Part shown: positions 17,919 through 27,508 of the stretch, in pieces
How positions within the stretch are numbered: position 1 is the first letter of the stretch
Layout of the letters: each line of letters opens with the position of its first letter
Assembly: GCA_030040425.1 (NCBI GenBank)
Contig: JASHTS010000077.1
Span: 1-61,451 of the forward strand
Source of the DNA: Acidobacteriaceae bacterium
GTDB taxonomy: Bacteria; Acidobacteriota; Terriglobia; Terriglobales; Acidobacteriaceae
Direction: 5' to 3'
Length of the DNA stretch: 61,451 nucleotides
Notes under the pieces: model-generated
What the model was told of the DNA's origin: nothing
The model's input: only the letters and a program-made list of their open reading frames with translations
Database searches by the model: none
Program-made: the position numbers and the translations under genes

Positions 17919-20900
17919 ATGTTCCCTGTGTCTAGGAAAGCCGTTCCGGCAATTGCCACCTTCCTTTCCCACCGAATCTCCAACATACGGCCGAGGCGAG
18001 CCAAAGCTGCCGCGAGGTGGGGAATTCTCGCAGTGCTGTTTTCCGTCTCGGGGACCCTGGTCTTTGCGCAGGCGGCTTCCGCGAACTTCGGACCCGTCGA
18101 TATTGGCGCCAGCAGCTCTGTCATTCCACTGACTTTTACGTTCCAGACATCGGACACGCTTGCATCCACACAGGTACTTACCCTGGGTTCGATGGGCCTC
18201 GATTTTGCCGATGCGGGCTCGGATACATGCACCGCGAATACTGCCTATATCGCCGGACAAAGTTGCGCAGTGAATGTGATTTTTACTCCCCGATTCGCTG
18301 GAAACCGCTTCGGCGCCGTCGTTTTGCAGGATAGCTCGGGCAACACCATGGCGGCCGGGTTTCTCCAGGGCGTAGGCGTGGGACCGCAGATCGTTTATCA
18401 ACCCGGTGTGCAAAGCGTGCTGGGCAGCGGTTTCAGTGAGCCGGCAAGCGTGGCCGTCGACGGCGATGGCGACATTTTTGTGTCCAACGTCGGCAGTTCG
18501 ACGTTGTATGAGATGGTTGCGGTGAATGGAGAGGTGCCGCCTTCGCCCACAATCAGGACGATCGGAAGCGGCTTTGGCAGCCTCCTTTTCCTTGCGATCG
18601 ACGCAGGCGGGAATCTGTATGTTGCCGACACCGAAAATAATGCGGTCAAGGAGATATTGGCGGTCAACGGCAGCATTCCGGCCTCGCCCACCATAAAAAC
18701 GCTCGGCAGCGGCTTCAGTGAACCTGCGGGTGTTGCGGTGGACACGAGCGGCGATGTCTACGTAACGAATTCCGGCAATAACACCGTGGAAGAGATGGAG
18801 GCTGTCAATGGCAGCATCCCCGCTTCGCCTACGATCCACGAGTTAGGCAGCGGTTTTCATCAACCGCTTGGCGTAGCCGTGGACGCGAGCGGCAACGTCT
18901 ACGTTGCAGATTCGGGTGACAACGCGGTCAAGGAAATTGCAGCAGGCGACGGAACCATCACCACCCTCGGCAGCGGCTTTGACACTCCCTATTCCCTCAC
19001 GCTGGACGACGCCGGCGACCTCTACGTGGCCGATTACGGCAACAATGCGGTGAAGGAAATCGTGGCGGTCAACGGCAGCATTCCGGCTTCGCCCGTGGTC
19101 GAAAAGCTGGGCAGCGGCTTTTATGGGCCGGCGGGCGTGGCGGTGGATGCGGCCGGCAACGTCTACGTTGCCGACTCTCAAGATGCCCACATAGACAAGC
19201 TGGACTTTGCCGATCCGCCAAGCCTGACGTTTGCCAGCACCGCAATTGGGGCGGTGAGCACGGACAGCCCGCGGACCGTGACCCTCCTGAACTTCGGCAA
19301 TGCCTCTCTGACGTTTCCCGTTCCGCCGGCCGGCAACAATCCGAGCATCACCACCAACTTCACTCTTAACAGCAGCGGCGCCTCCGCATGCCCGCTGCTG
19401 ACCAGCGAATCTTCCGAGCCGGCAACGCTGGCCGCAGGCGCCTCCTGCCAACTGCCCATCAGCTTTGCTCCCACGGCAACGGGAGCCCTCACAGGATCGC
19501 TCGCGTTGACAGATAACAACCTGAATGCGTCTGCGCCGAATTACGCATCGCAGAGCATCACGCTGAATGGCACGGGAACCGGCAGCTTTACGCTGTCGAG
19601 CTCGGCATCATCTCTCACCATGACGCAGGGTGGCTCGGGCACGTCCACCATCACCATAACTGATCAGAACGGATTCACGGGCAATGTGAATCTGAGCGCT
19701 TCCAATCTGCCTCCCGGCGTCGAAGCTTCGTTCAGCACGAATCCAGCCAGCGGATCCAGTGTGCTGACTCTGAGCGCGAACAGCACCTCGTCGCTCGCTG
19801 AAAATCAAACGATCACCATCACGGGAACTTCCGGCTCATTGACCGCAACCACGACGCTGCTGCTGACAGTGAATCCAGGGCCGAGCTTCCTGCTCAGCTC
19901 TTCGCCTTCCGCCCTGAGTGTCGGCCAGGGCTATTCCGGTTCATCTACCATTACGGTCACCGGAGAAAATGGCTTTACAGGCAGCGTCAGTCTGGCCGCG
20001 TCCGGGTTGCCCAGCGGGGTAACGGCGGCCTTCAGTCCCAATCCAACTGCATCGGGCTCGAGCCAGCTCACCTTTTCTGCGATCAGTTCCGCCGCCACCG
20101 GCACTTACACTGTGACCATTCAAGGAACGTCTGGTGCGTTGAGTGCGAGCTGCACAGTATCTCTCACCGTCATCGCCGAACCAAGTTTCACCATTGGTTC
20201 ATCCGTTAGTTCTGGCGGGATGTCGGCGGGTTCGTCCCTCACGTCTACGATCACGGTAACGCCCATAAACGGCTTCAACAGCGCAGTAACTCTTTCCGCG
20301 TCCGGGCTGCCTAGCGGGCTCACGGCGTCGTTCGCACCAAACCCGGCCACGAGCACCAGTGTGCTCACGCTGACGGCGAGCGCTTCCATGCCTACAGAGT
20401 CCGCTCTCATTACCATTACGGGCACCTCGGGAAATCTGACTGCAAGCACTCTCATCGATATCGGTATCACGGCACAGCCACTCGGGTTTACCCTGAGCAG
20501 CGCACCCTCTTCAATTCCCGTACTTCAGGGCTTCTCTGCAACGACGACCATTACGATCACCGGCAGTGGCGGATTTGCGGGAAGCGTCGACCTTGCCATC
20601 AGCACGTCTCCCGGCTTTAGTCTTCCCGGCGGCGTAACCGCCTCGTTCAGCCCCAATCCCGCTGTGGGAACAAGCGTGCTGACGCTCACCACGAGCCCTT
20701 CGGCGGTTCCCGCTTCCTACAACATAGGCATTACCGGCGCCTCTGGCTCGCTCAGCGCAATCGGATACATTACTTTGATCGTCCAGCCCAGTCCTGGGTT
20801 TTCGCCCTCACCCGCATATTTCGGCGCGGCCAGCGTAGGCTCCTCGAGCTCGGTGCATACGTTGACTTATACTTTTGGCGCCCCGGTAACGCTCGGCTCG

Positions 20901-23723
20901 ATGGAGGTTCTCACGCAAGGCGCCGCCGGATTGGATTACTCGAATGCCGGGACAGGAACCTGCATGGCAAATTCTTCCTATACCGCCGGGCAAAGCTGCA
21001 CATTGAACGTGGTCTTTACGCCGATGTTCGCGGGCAGCCGCAACGGCGCCGCGCTGCTCATCGATAACAACGGAAATGTGATCGCGACAGATTCCTTGCA
21101 GGGCACCGGTTACGGCCCGCAGATCGACTTCCTGCCCGGTACCCAGAACCTCCCGGGCGCCGGCTTCTACCAGCCCTGGGGCGTTGCGATCGACGGAAGC
21201 GGCGACATCTTTGTCGCCGATACCGGTAACCAGCAGGTGAAGGAGATTCTCGCCGTCAACGGAAAAATCCCTGCTTCGCCAACCATCAATGTGCTCGGAA
21301 GCGGCTTCGGTTCTCCTGCCGGCGTGGCGCTGGATAGCAGCGGGAATCTCTACGTCGCCGATTTCGCCAACAATGCCGTCTATGAGCTCTTGAATGCTGG
21401 CGGCTACACCACAATGACTACGCTCGGTGGCGGCTTCGCGAATCCATCAAGCGTAGCGGTGGACGCCAACGGCAATGTGTTCGTGGCCGATTACTCCAAT
21501 AATGCGGTCAAAGAAATTCCGCCCGGCTGTTCTACGAGCGCCTGCGTGATCGCCTTGGGCAGCGGATTCGATGCGCCGTTCAGCGTAGCGGTGGATCCAA
21601 TCGGAGACATCTTTGTTGCCGATACCAATAATTTCGCAGTCAAAGAGATCACCTGGGGAAGCAGTTACACAACCGTCAATACTCTCTTCAGTGAGCCGTC
21701 CTTCTTCGGTTGCGTAGCGTCGGACGGGCAGGGGAACCTGTACGTGTCAGACACAAAAAACAACCGCCTGCTGGAATTTCCTGCTTCCGACGGGTTCGAG
21801 ACTTACTCCACCTTGCCCGGAAGCTACAACAATCCCTATGGGCTGGCAATCAATTCCGCCTACGATATCTATGTGGCCGAGGTCGGCAGCAGCGTTGTCT
21901 CCATGGATGATTTCTCCGATCCACCCTCGCTGACGTTCGCCGCCGCCGCAATCGGCTCAACCAGCACTGACAGCCCGCAGACCATTACGGTGGAAAATGC
22001 CGGCAATTCGCCGCTGAGTTTTCCGGTCCCATCGACCGGTAACAATCCGACGCTTGGAGCGGACTTCACGCTCAACAGCACCGGCTCTTCCGATTGCCCG
22101 CTGATCACCAGCGGATCAGGAAGCGCGGGAAGCCTGGCGCCAGGCGCAAGCTGCGAGCTGCCGGTGAGCTTTACGCCCACCACTCCGGGTCAGCTGACGG
22201 AAGCGCTGGTGCTGACTGACAGCAATCTCAACGCGGCTGCGCCCGCTTACGCGACGCAGAGTGTGCAATTAACTGGAACAGGACTCGCCGCGACTCCGAC
22301 CATTAGCTGGTCCAACCCCTCCGCAATTACCTATGGGACTCCTCTTGGCGCTGCACAATTGAACGCCACGGCGAGTGTGCCTGGAACTTTCAATTACTCG
22401 CCCGCGGCCGGTGCCGTGCTTGGCGCGGGAACGCAAACGCTGAAAGTCACCTTCACACCGAATGACATTACGGACTACACCACGGCAACCGCGACGGTGA
22501 CGCTTACGGTAAATCAGGCCGTTCCTGCGATCACCTGGACAGCGCCCGCGGCCATCACCTACGGAACGGCTTTGAGCGCGACGCAGCTCAATGCGACCTC
22601 TTCCGTGGCCGGAGCGTTCGCTTACTCGCCGGTTTCGGGAACCGTGCTCGCCGCTGGGCAACAAACCTTGATGGCCACCTTTACGCCCACCGATGGCGCC
22701 GACTACACCGCCGCAACAGCCAGCGTGACGCTGACCGTGAACCAGGCGCCGCTGACCATTGCTTGGCCCACACCCAGTCAAATTATTTATGGAACCGCCT
22801 TGAGCGGCACGCAATTGAACGCCAGCTCTACCGCGCCCGGCACCTTCGTCTATTCACCGGCAGCCGGAACCGTTCTGGGAGCAGGTCAACATACCTTGAG
22901 CGTGACGCTGACGCCCACCTATCCGGGAAATTACACCACCGCGACCGCGAGTGCCAACGTAACGCTTACGGTGAATAAGGCAACTCCTTCGATCACCTGG
23001 GCGACGCCGGCTGCAATTTCCTATGGGACGGCTCTGAGCGCGACGCAACTCGATGCCAGCTCTTCGACGAGCGGAACCTTCGCCTATTCTCCGGCCGCAG
23101 GCACGGTCTTGGCTCCCGGTGAACACACCCTGACGGTGACCTTCACGCCGACGGATTCCACCGACTACACTACAGCTACGACAAGCGTCACTCTCCTGGT
23201 GAACAAAGCAACGCCCTCCATCACCTGGGCAGCGCCGGCGGCCATCACCTACGGAACGGCTTTGAGCTCGAAGCAACTGGATGCGAGCGCCTCAGTTGGC
23301 GGAAGCTTCAACTATTCACCCGCCGCCGGGACCGTACTCGGAGCTGGACAACAGACGCTCACCGTGACTTTTTCACCATCCAACTCGACGGACTACGCCA
23401 CGGCAACAGACGCAGTCACACTGACCGTGAACCAGGCCGCGCCGACCATCAAGCTTACCTCCTCTGCCAGTTCGGCCACTTTGGGCCAAACGATCACTTT
23501 TACTGCGACGATCAGCGGCAAGGGGGCCACACCGACTGGCACGGTGACGTTCCTCGATAGCGGGACGCAAATCGGAACAGGATCGCTCAATGGCAGTGGA
23601 GTAGCAACCTTCTCCACCAACGCTCTTGCCGTAGGCAAGCACTCGATTACGGCGAGCTACGGCGGAAACGCCAACTACACGACGGTAACGTCCAGCGCGG
23701 TGAATGTAACGATCAACCGATGA
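17919..23723 (+). CDS. giant secreted NHL-propeller / Ig-like repeat protein
   Basis: A 1934-residue extracellular protein with an extended N-terminal signal (helix WGILAVLFSVSGTLVFAQ about residues 34-51). The order is: choice-of-anchor domain (about 55-155), NHL propeller with repeats VAVDxxGNVYVADxxNNxVKEI (160-430), a second choice-of-anchor domain, four or five Ig-like repeats (550-955), then the same series again: anchor domain, NHL propeller (1065-1330), anchor domain, five near-identical MBG-like Ig repeats (1458-1840) and a closing Big_3-type Ig domain. No enzyme motif or C-terminal anchor is seen. Adhesion or cell-surface scaffolding is likely. Confidence 0.85.
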   Translation: MFPVSRKAVPAIATFLSHRISNIRPRRAKAAARWGILAVLFSVSGTLVFAQAASANFGPVDIGASSSVIPLTFTFQTSDTLASTQVLTLGSMGLDFADAGSDTCTANTAYIAGQSCAVNVIFTPRFAGNRFGAVVLQDSSGNTMAAGFLQGVGVGPQIVYQPGVQSVLGSGFSEPASVAVDGDGDIFVSNVGSSTLYEMVAVNGEVPPSPTIRTIGSGFGSLLFLAIDAGGNLYVADTENNAVKEILAVNGSIPASPTIKTLGSGFSEPAGVAVDTSGDVYVTNSGNNTVEEMEAVNGSIPASPTIHELGSGFHQPLGVAVDASGNVYVADSGDNAVKEIAAGDGTITTLGSGFDTPYSLTLDDAGDLYVADYGNNAVKEIVAVNGSIPASPVVEKLGSGFYGPAGVAVDAAGNVYVADSQDAHIDKLDFADPPSLTFASTAIGAVSTDSPRTVTLLNFGNASLTFPVPPAGNNPSITTNFTLNSSGASACPLLTSESSEPATLAAGASCQLPISFAPTATGALTGSLALTDNNLNASAPNYASQSITLNGTGTGSFTLSSSASSLTMTQGGSGTSTITITDQNGFTGNVNLSASNLPPGVEASFSTNPASGSSVLTLSANSTSSLAENQTITITGTSGSLTATTTLLLTVNPGPSFLLSSSPSALSVGQGYSGSSTITVTGENGFTGSVSLAASGLPSGVTAAFSPNPTASGSSQLTFSAISSAATGTYTVTIQGTSGALSASCTVSLTVIAEPSFTIGSSVSSGGMSAGSSLTSTITVTPINGFNSAVTLSASGLPSGLTASFAPNPATSTSVLTLTASASMPTESALITITGTSGNLTASTLIDIGITAQPLGFTLSSAPSSIPVLQGFSATTTITITGSGGFAGSVDLAISTSPGFSLPGGVTASFSPNPAVGTSVLTLTTSPSAVPASYNIGITGASGSLSAIGYITLIVQPSPGFSPSPAYFGAASVGSSSSVHTLTYTFGAPVTLGSMEVLTQGAAGLDYSNAGTGTCMANSSYTAGQSCTLNVVFTPMFAGSRNGAALLIDNNGNVIATDSLQGTGYGPQIDFLPGTQNLPGAGFYQPWGVAIDGSGDIFVADTGNQQVKEILAVNGKIPASPTINVLGSGFGSPAGVALDSSGNLYVADFANNAVYELLNAGGYTTMTTLGGGFANPSSVAVDANGNVFVADYSNNAVKEIPPGCSTSACVIALGSGFDAPFSVAVDPIGDIFVADTNNFAVKEITWGSSYTTVNTLFSEPSFFGCVASDGQGNLYVSDTKNNRLLEFPASDGFETYSTLPGSYNNPYGLAINSAYDIYVAEVGSSVVSMDDFSDPPSLTFAAAAIGSTSTDSPQTITVENAGNSPLSFPVPSTGNNPTLGADFTLNSTGSSDCPLITSGSGSAGSLAPGASCELPVSFTPTTPGQLTEALVLTDSNLNAAAPAYATQSVQLTGTGLAATPTISWSNPSAITYGTPLGAAQLNATASVPGTFNYSPAAGAVLGAGTQTLKVTFTPNDITDYTTATATVTLTVNQAVPAITWTAPAAITYGTALSATQLNATSSVAGAFAYSPVSGTVLAAGQQTLMATFTPTDGADYTAATASVTLTVNQAPLTIAWPTPSQIIYGTALSGTQLNASSTAPGTFVYSPAAGTVLGAGQHTLSVTLTPTYPGNYTTATASANVTLTVNKATPSITWATPAAISYGTALSATQLDASSSTSGTFAYSPAAGTVLAPGEHTLTVTFTPTDSTDYTTATTSVTLLVNKATPSITWAAPAAITYGTALSSKQLDASASVGGSFNYSPAAGTVLGAGQQTLTVTFSPSNSTDYATATDAVTLTVNQAAPTIKLTSSASSATLGQTITFTATISGKGATPTGTVTFLDSGTQIGTGSLNGSGVATFSTNALAVGKHSITASYGGNANYTTVTSSAVNVTINR
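22297..23440 (+). repeat. five tandem Ig-domain repeats of about 230 bp
   Basis: Within the giant gene five units start near 22297, 22525, 22756, 22987 and 23218. Each encodes ITWxxPxAITYGTxLSxxQL, then a TFxYSPAAGTVLxAGxQTL strand and DYTTATAxVTLTVN. They are similar at the DNA level, so recombination can change repeat number. Confidence 0.85.
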
Positions 23724-23808
23724 GGGACGCGGCGGGAGCTTGTGTTTGTGCGCTCATCGAGAATTTAAGCGGTTCGCACCGGGTTTTCGCCGAGCATGGC
23801 CGGGACTC

Positions 23809-24240
23809 TCAGGAAACGGGGAGTCGATTTTCCGCGGCCACGCGCCCGTACCACAGGCCTGGGTCCTTTGCCGTGCGTTTCTGGTCGTCGAAATCGACAT
23901 AGGTGAGCCCGTAGCGCTGGCTGTGGCCATCCAGTCATTCCAAGTCATCTAGCAGCGACCAGGCATGGATGGCGCGCACGCGCGCCGTCGGCAGTCGCGC
24001 GCGCCACTTCGGCAAGCTCGTCACGGAAAAACTTTGTTCGACGCGTATCGCGAGCCTGCCCGCCGGCTTTTTCACGCGGAGTATCCAGATAGCCGCAGCC
24101 GCTCTCGGTAATTTCGATAACGGGATGGCTGTATTCTCGCGAGATCTGCATCACCAGATTGGTAGCGGCTGTGGCATACGGTACAATTCCGCCAGGTCAG
24201 ATTTCGCTCTCGATCCGTAGTATGGGTTCGCACATAGCTT
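23809..24240 (-). pseudogene. GH1 beta-glucosidase, C-terminal remnant
   Basis: Reading right to left, the minus strand gives PVIEITESGCGYLDTP, the GH1 segment holding the catalytic nucleophile Glu of I/VTENG, then DTRRTKFFRDELAEVARA, HAWSLLDDLE, GLTYVDFD and a normal GH1 ending with TGA at 23811-23809. The frame is broken three times: a stop TGA at 24199-24197 where Trp is expected (EI*PGG), a single-base frameshift near 23980, and TGA at 23937-23935 in place of Trp in the LE-W motif. The N-terminal two thirds are missing. It lies beside the GH3 gene, so it was probably part of the same sugar-use locus. Confidence 0.82.
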
Positions 24241-24437
24241 CGCAGCGCGTTGCAGAACTGACGCGAGCAACACATGCTCGGATTCTTCCTCTCCCATCCT
24301 TCGGCCGCGCTTTCGTATTCCATTGGCAAGCCAGCCAGGCGCTCACTCTTAGAAGACCTTGACCGTTGCACCTGCAAATGCATCGCATTCCAGATTTCGA
24401 TGCCGAACAGCTTCTTCTATAGTTTCCAGGAGACACG
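24241..24437 (+). other. spacer upstream of GH3 gene
   Basis: No gene; the DNA probably includes eroded GH1 sequence and the GH3 promoter. AGGAGA at 24427-24432 is the GH3 ribosome site. Confidence 0.4.
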
Positions 24438-27080
24438 ATGAAAAAACCCGGGAAAATCATGCTCTTGGCGGTCGCCGCCTGCTTCGCCTTCATGATTTGC
24501 GGGGCTTATGCCCAGGACACGTCTACGTTGCCCTACATGAATCCGAGGTTGTCGCCCGAGGAGCGCGCGGCGGACCTCGTCCAGCGCATGACCCTCGACG
24601 AAAAAGCTTCGCAGCTGGTCAACGATGCCCGCGCGATTCCGCGACTCAACGTTCCGGCCTACAACTGGTGGAGCGAGGCGCTGCATGGAGTGATCGACAC
24701 AGGCGTAACCGAGTTTCCCGAGCCGATCGGCCTCGGCGCGACTTTCGATGTGCCCGGAATTCATGCCATGGCTACCGATATTGGGATCGAGGGCCGGATC
24801 AAGCATGTGCAGGATGTGCGCACCGGACACGTCGGCATCATGGGAGGTCTCGATTTCTGGGCGCCCAATCTCAACATCTTCCGCGATCCGCGATGGGGCC
24901 GGGGGCAGGAGACTTACGGAGAAGATCCATTTCTCACCAGCCGCATGGGCGTCGCATTTGTCACCGGCATGCAGGGCGACGACCCGAAATACTATCGCGT
25001 GATCGCAACGCCGAAGCACTTTGACGTGCACAGCGGCCCGGAACCGACCCGCCACTTCTCCGATGTGGATGTGAGCCGGCATGATCAGCTTGATACGTAC
25101 GAGCCGGCTTTTCGCGCCGCCATTGTCGAAGGCAAAGCCGGCTCGGTGATGTGCGCCTATAACGCCATCAATGGCCAGCCTGCCTGCGCCAATCAGTTTC
25201 TGCTCCAGGATCAATTGCGCGGTAAATGGGATTTTCAGGGATACGTTGTCTCCGATTGCGACGCTGTCCGGGATATCTTCACCGGGCACCGGTACCGCAC
25301 AACGCAGGCCCAGGCCTCGGCCATTTCGCTCATCCGAGGCATGGACAACGAGTGTTACGGCGGCGGACCCAACTTGAAGGACGATTCCGATTACAAGCCA
25401 TTTATCGAAGCCGTGCAGCAGGGCTATCTTCCCGAGTCCGCGATCGACACCGCGCTTGTGCGCCTGTTCACGGCGCGCATGAAGCTGGGCATGTTCGATC
25501 CGCCAGACATGGTTCCCTACACAAAGATCGATGAGAACGAGCTGAGCAGCCCCGAACACCGCGCGCTGGCCCGCAAGCTTGCTGAGGAATCCATGGTGCT
25601 TCTTAAAAACGACGGTGTGCTGCCGCTGAAGTCCGTCAAGCGCATCGCGATCGTCGGTCCGCTTGCCGATCAGACGGCAGTTCTTCTCGGCAACTATGCG
25701 GGCAGGCCGACGCATACCGTGAGCATGCTCGAGGGAATGAAAGCGGAGTTTCCCGAAGCGAAGATCACCTACGTTCCCGGCACGCAATTTCTCTCCGATG
25801 AAGGATCTCCTGTGCCCTCATCCGCACTGACCACGGCGGACGGTCATCCCGGTCTCAAAGCCCAGTACGGTTCCCGCACCGGCATGGGATCAGCGCTTAC
25901 GCCCATCCTGTCGCGCGTGGACCCGGCCATCGACCTGAATGAAAACAATCTCCCGGATCAGGCAAAAGGAAATTTTGCGCTCGCGGTGCGATGGTCAGGC
26001 TTTCTTACCGCCGACGTGACGGGAGATTACCTTCTCGGCGTCAAGGCTGACGGCTTTGCGCAGGTCTCGGTCGATGGCAGGCAGGTTGTGCGCGTCTTCG
26101 GCAGCGGGGCGAATCTAGGCCAGGTGCATCTGGAAAAGGGCCGCCCTGTTTCACTGGACGTAACTTATGGACAGCAGCAAGGCGGCAAGCCGGCAGCGCA
26201 GCTCATCTGGACTCCTGTCCGCAACGCGCCCGATCCGGCCGCGATTGCCGCCGCAAAGGACGCGGATGTGGTGATCGCCGTCGTCGGGATCACCAGCCGC
26301 CTTGAAGGGGAGGAAATGCCTGTTGACCAGCCCGGCTTTTTGGGCGGCGACCGCACGAACCTGGAAATGCCGCAGCCCGAAGAGGATCTCGTCGAGGCCG
26401 TGGCTGCAACCGGCAAGCCTTTGGTTGTGGTTCTCATGAATGGCAGCGCTCTCGGTGTGAACTGGGAGAAACAGCACGCCAACGCCGTTCTGGAGGCATG
26501 GTACTCCGGCGAAGAAGGCGGAACCGCGATTGCCGAAACGTTGAGCGGCAAAAACAATCCCGCCGGACGCCTTCCCGTCACCTTTTACAAGGACATCCAC
26601 CAGCTCCCGAATTTCGAAGACTACTCGATGAAGGGACGTACTTATCGATATTTTGAAGGCCAGCCGCTCTGGCCCTTTGGCTACGGCCTCAGCTACACGA
26701 CCTTCGCTTATGGCCATCTCAGTCTGCCGGAAGCCCCGCTCAACGCAGGCGATCCGCTGAATGCATCCGTCACCGTAACCAACACCGGGAAACTCCCGGG
26801 AGACGAGGTGGTCCAGCTCTACCTGAAGTTTCCTGACATTCCGGGCGCGCCCATCCGCGCGCTACGCGGATTTGAGCGCGTGCACCTCGATCCGGGGGCC
26901 AGCCGGGATGTGGAGTTTCATCTGAATTCTCGCGATTTGAGCATGGTTACCGATGCCGGCGAAATTATCGTGGCGCCAGGCATGTACACGGTCTCGATCG
27001 GCGGTGGACAGCCCGGCACCGAGGCTCCAACGGTCAGCGGCAGCTTCGAGGTAAATGGCCGCATCATTCTGCCCGAGTAG
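24438..27080 (+). CDS. GH3 beta-xylosidase/glucosidase with PA14 insertion
   Basis: An 880-residue secreted glycoside hydrolase, signal peptide MKKPGKIMLLAVAACFAFMICGAYA. The N-terminal barrel carries NWWSEALHGV, KHFDVHSGPEPTRH and the nucleophile motif VVSDCDAV (Asp273); SDCDA-type motifs are typical of GH3 xylan beta-xylosidases and alpha-L-arabinofuranosidases. A PA14 domain (about 472-592) is inserted in the second domain, and a Fn3-like domain ends the protein (LPGDEVVQLYLKFPD). It likely releases xylose or glucose from oligosaccharides in the periplasm or outside. ATG 24438 follows AGGAGA. A GH1 pseudogene lies directly upstream. Confidence 0.92.
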   Translation: MKKPGKIMLLAVAACFAFMICGAYAQDTSTLPYMNPRLSPEERAADLVQRMTLDEKASQLVNDARAIPRLNVPAYNWWSEALHGVIDTGVTEFPEPIGLGATFDVPGIHAMATDIGIEGRIKHVQDVRTGHVGIMGGLDFWAPNLNIFRDPRWGRGQETYGEDPFLTSRMGVAFVTGMQGDDPKYYRVIATPKHFDVHSGPEPTRHFSDVDVSRHDQLDTYEPAFRAAIVEGKAGSVMCAYNAINGQPACANQFLLQDQLRGKWDFQGYVVSDCDAVRDIFTGHRYRTTQAQASAISLIRGMDNECYGGGPNLKDDSDYKPFIEAVQQGYLPESAIDTALVRLFTARMKLGMFDPPDMVPYTKIDENELSSPEHRALARKLAEESMVLLKNDGVLPLKSVKRIAIVGPLADQTAVLLGNYAGRPTHTVSMLEGMKAEFPEAKITYVPGTQFLSDEGSPVPSSALTTADGHPGLKAQYGSRTGMGSALTPILSRVDPAIDLNENNLPDQAKGNFALAVRWSGFLTADVTGDYLLGVKADGFAQVSVDGRQVVRVFGSGANLGQVHLEKGRPVSLDVTYGQQQGGKPAAQLIWTPVRNAPDPAAIAAAKDADVVIAVVGITSRLEGEEMPVDQPGFLGGDRTNLEMPQPEEDLVEAVAATGKPLVVVLMNGSALGVNWEKQHANAVLEAWYSGEEGGTAIAETLSGKNNPAGRLPVTFYKDIHQLPNFEDYSMKGRTYRYFEGQPLWPFGYGLSYTTFAYGHLSLPEAPLNAGDPLNASVTVTNTGKLPGDEVVQLYLKFPDIPGAPIRALRGFERVHLDPGASRDVEFHLNSRDLSMVTDAGEIIVAPGMYTVSIGGGQPGTEAPTVSGSFEVNGRIILPE

Positions 27081-27107
27081 TTGATCTGGTTTTTGCTGGG
27101 ATGGACA

Positions 27108-27461
27108 ATGTCCTTTGACTGGAGCGGCGGCGGGCTTGCCGAGGGCCTCAAGTGCTACCGCAGCGGCGAATATTTCCTGGCGCACGAGCACTGGGAAGGG
27201 GTTTGGCTCACGCGCGAGGAACCCGAAAAAACTTTCCTGCAGGCGCTGATTCAGATTGCGGCAGCCTTTCACCACCTGCGCCGCGAGAATCGTGTGGGCG
27301 CCGCGTCTCTATTGCGAAGCGCTTTGCGCAAGTTGGCCCCTTATGCCAGCGACTTCGGTGGGATCGCGGTGGATTCGCTCCGCGAGACAAGCACTGCCTG
27401 GTTGGCCGCACTCGATGCAGGTGAAAAATCGCCGCAATTACCCGTGCCGACGATTCGTTGA
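27108..27461 (+). CDS. DUF309 protein
   Basis: A 117-residue helical protein. The DUF309 signature is visible as GEYFLAHEHWEGVW (F-x-A-H-E-x-W-E-x-x-W) followed by FLQALIQIAAAFHHL. The biochemical role of the family is unknown. ATG 27108 is preferred over the TTG at 27081 because GGGATGG precedes it and the earlier codons look unrelated to the family. It follows the GH3 gene by 27 bp and may be cotranscribed. Confidence 0.85.
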   Translation: MSFDWSGGGLAEGLKCYRSGEYFLAHEHWEGVWLTREEPEKTFLQALIQIAAAFHHLRRENRVGAASLLRSALRKLAPYASDFGGIAVDSLRETSTAWLAALDAGEKSPQLPVPTIR

Positions 27462-27508
27462 GGGGCTCAATGCAAAGCGTATACTGCTTGGGCCGGGAGG
27501 GTTACACC

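Noticed and set aside
22297-23440. Regular ~230-bp repeats considered as CRISPR or satellite
   Set aside because: They are in-frame Ig domains of one protein; unit length and lack of unique spacers exclude CRISPR.
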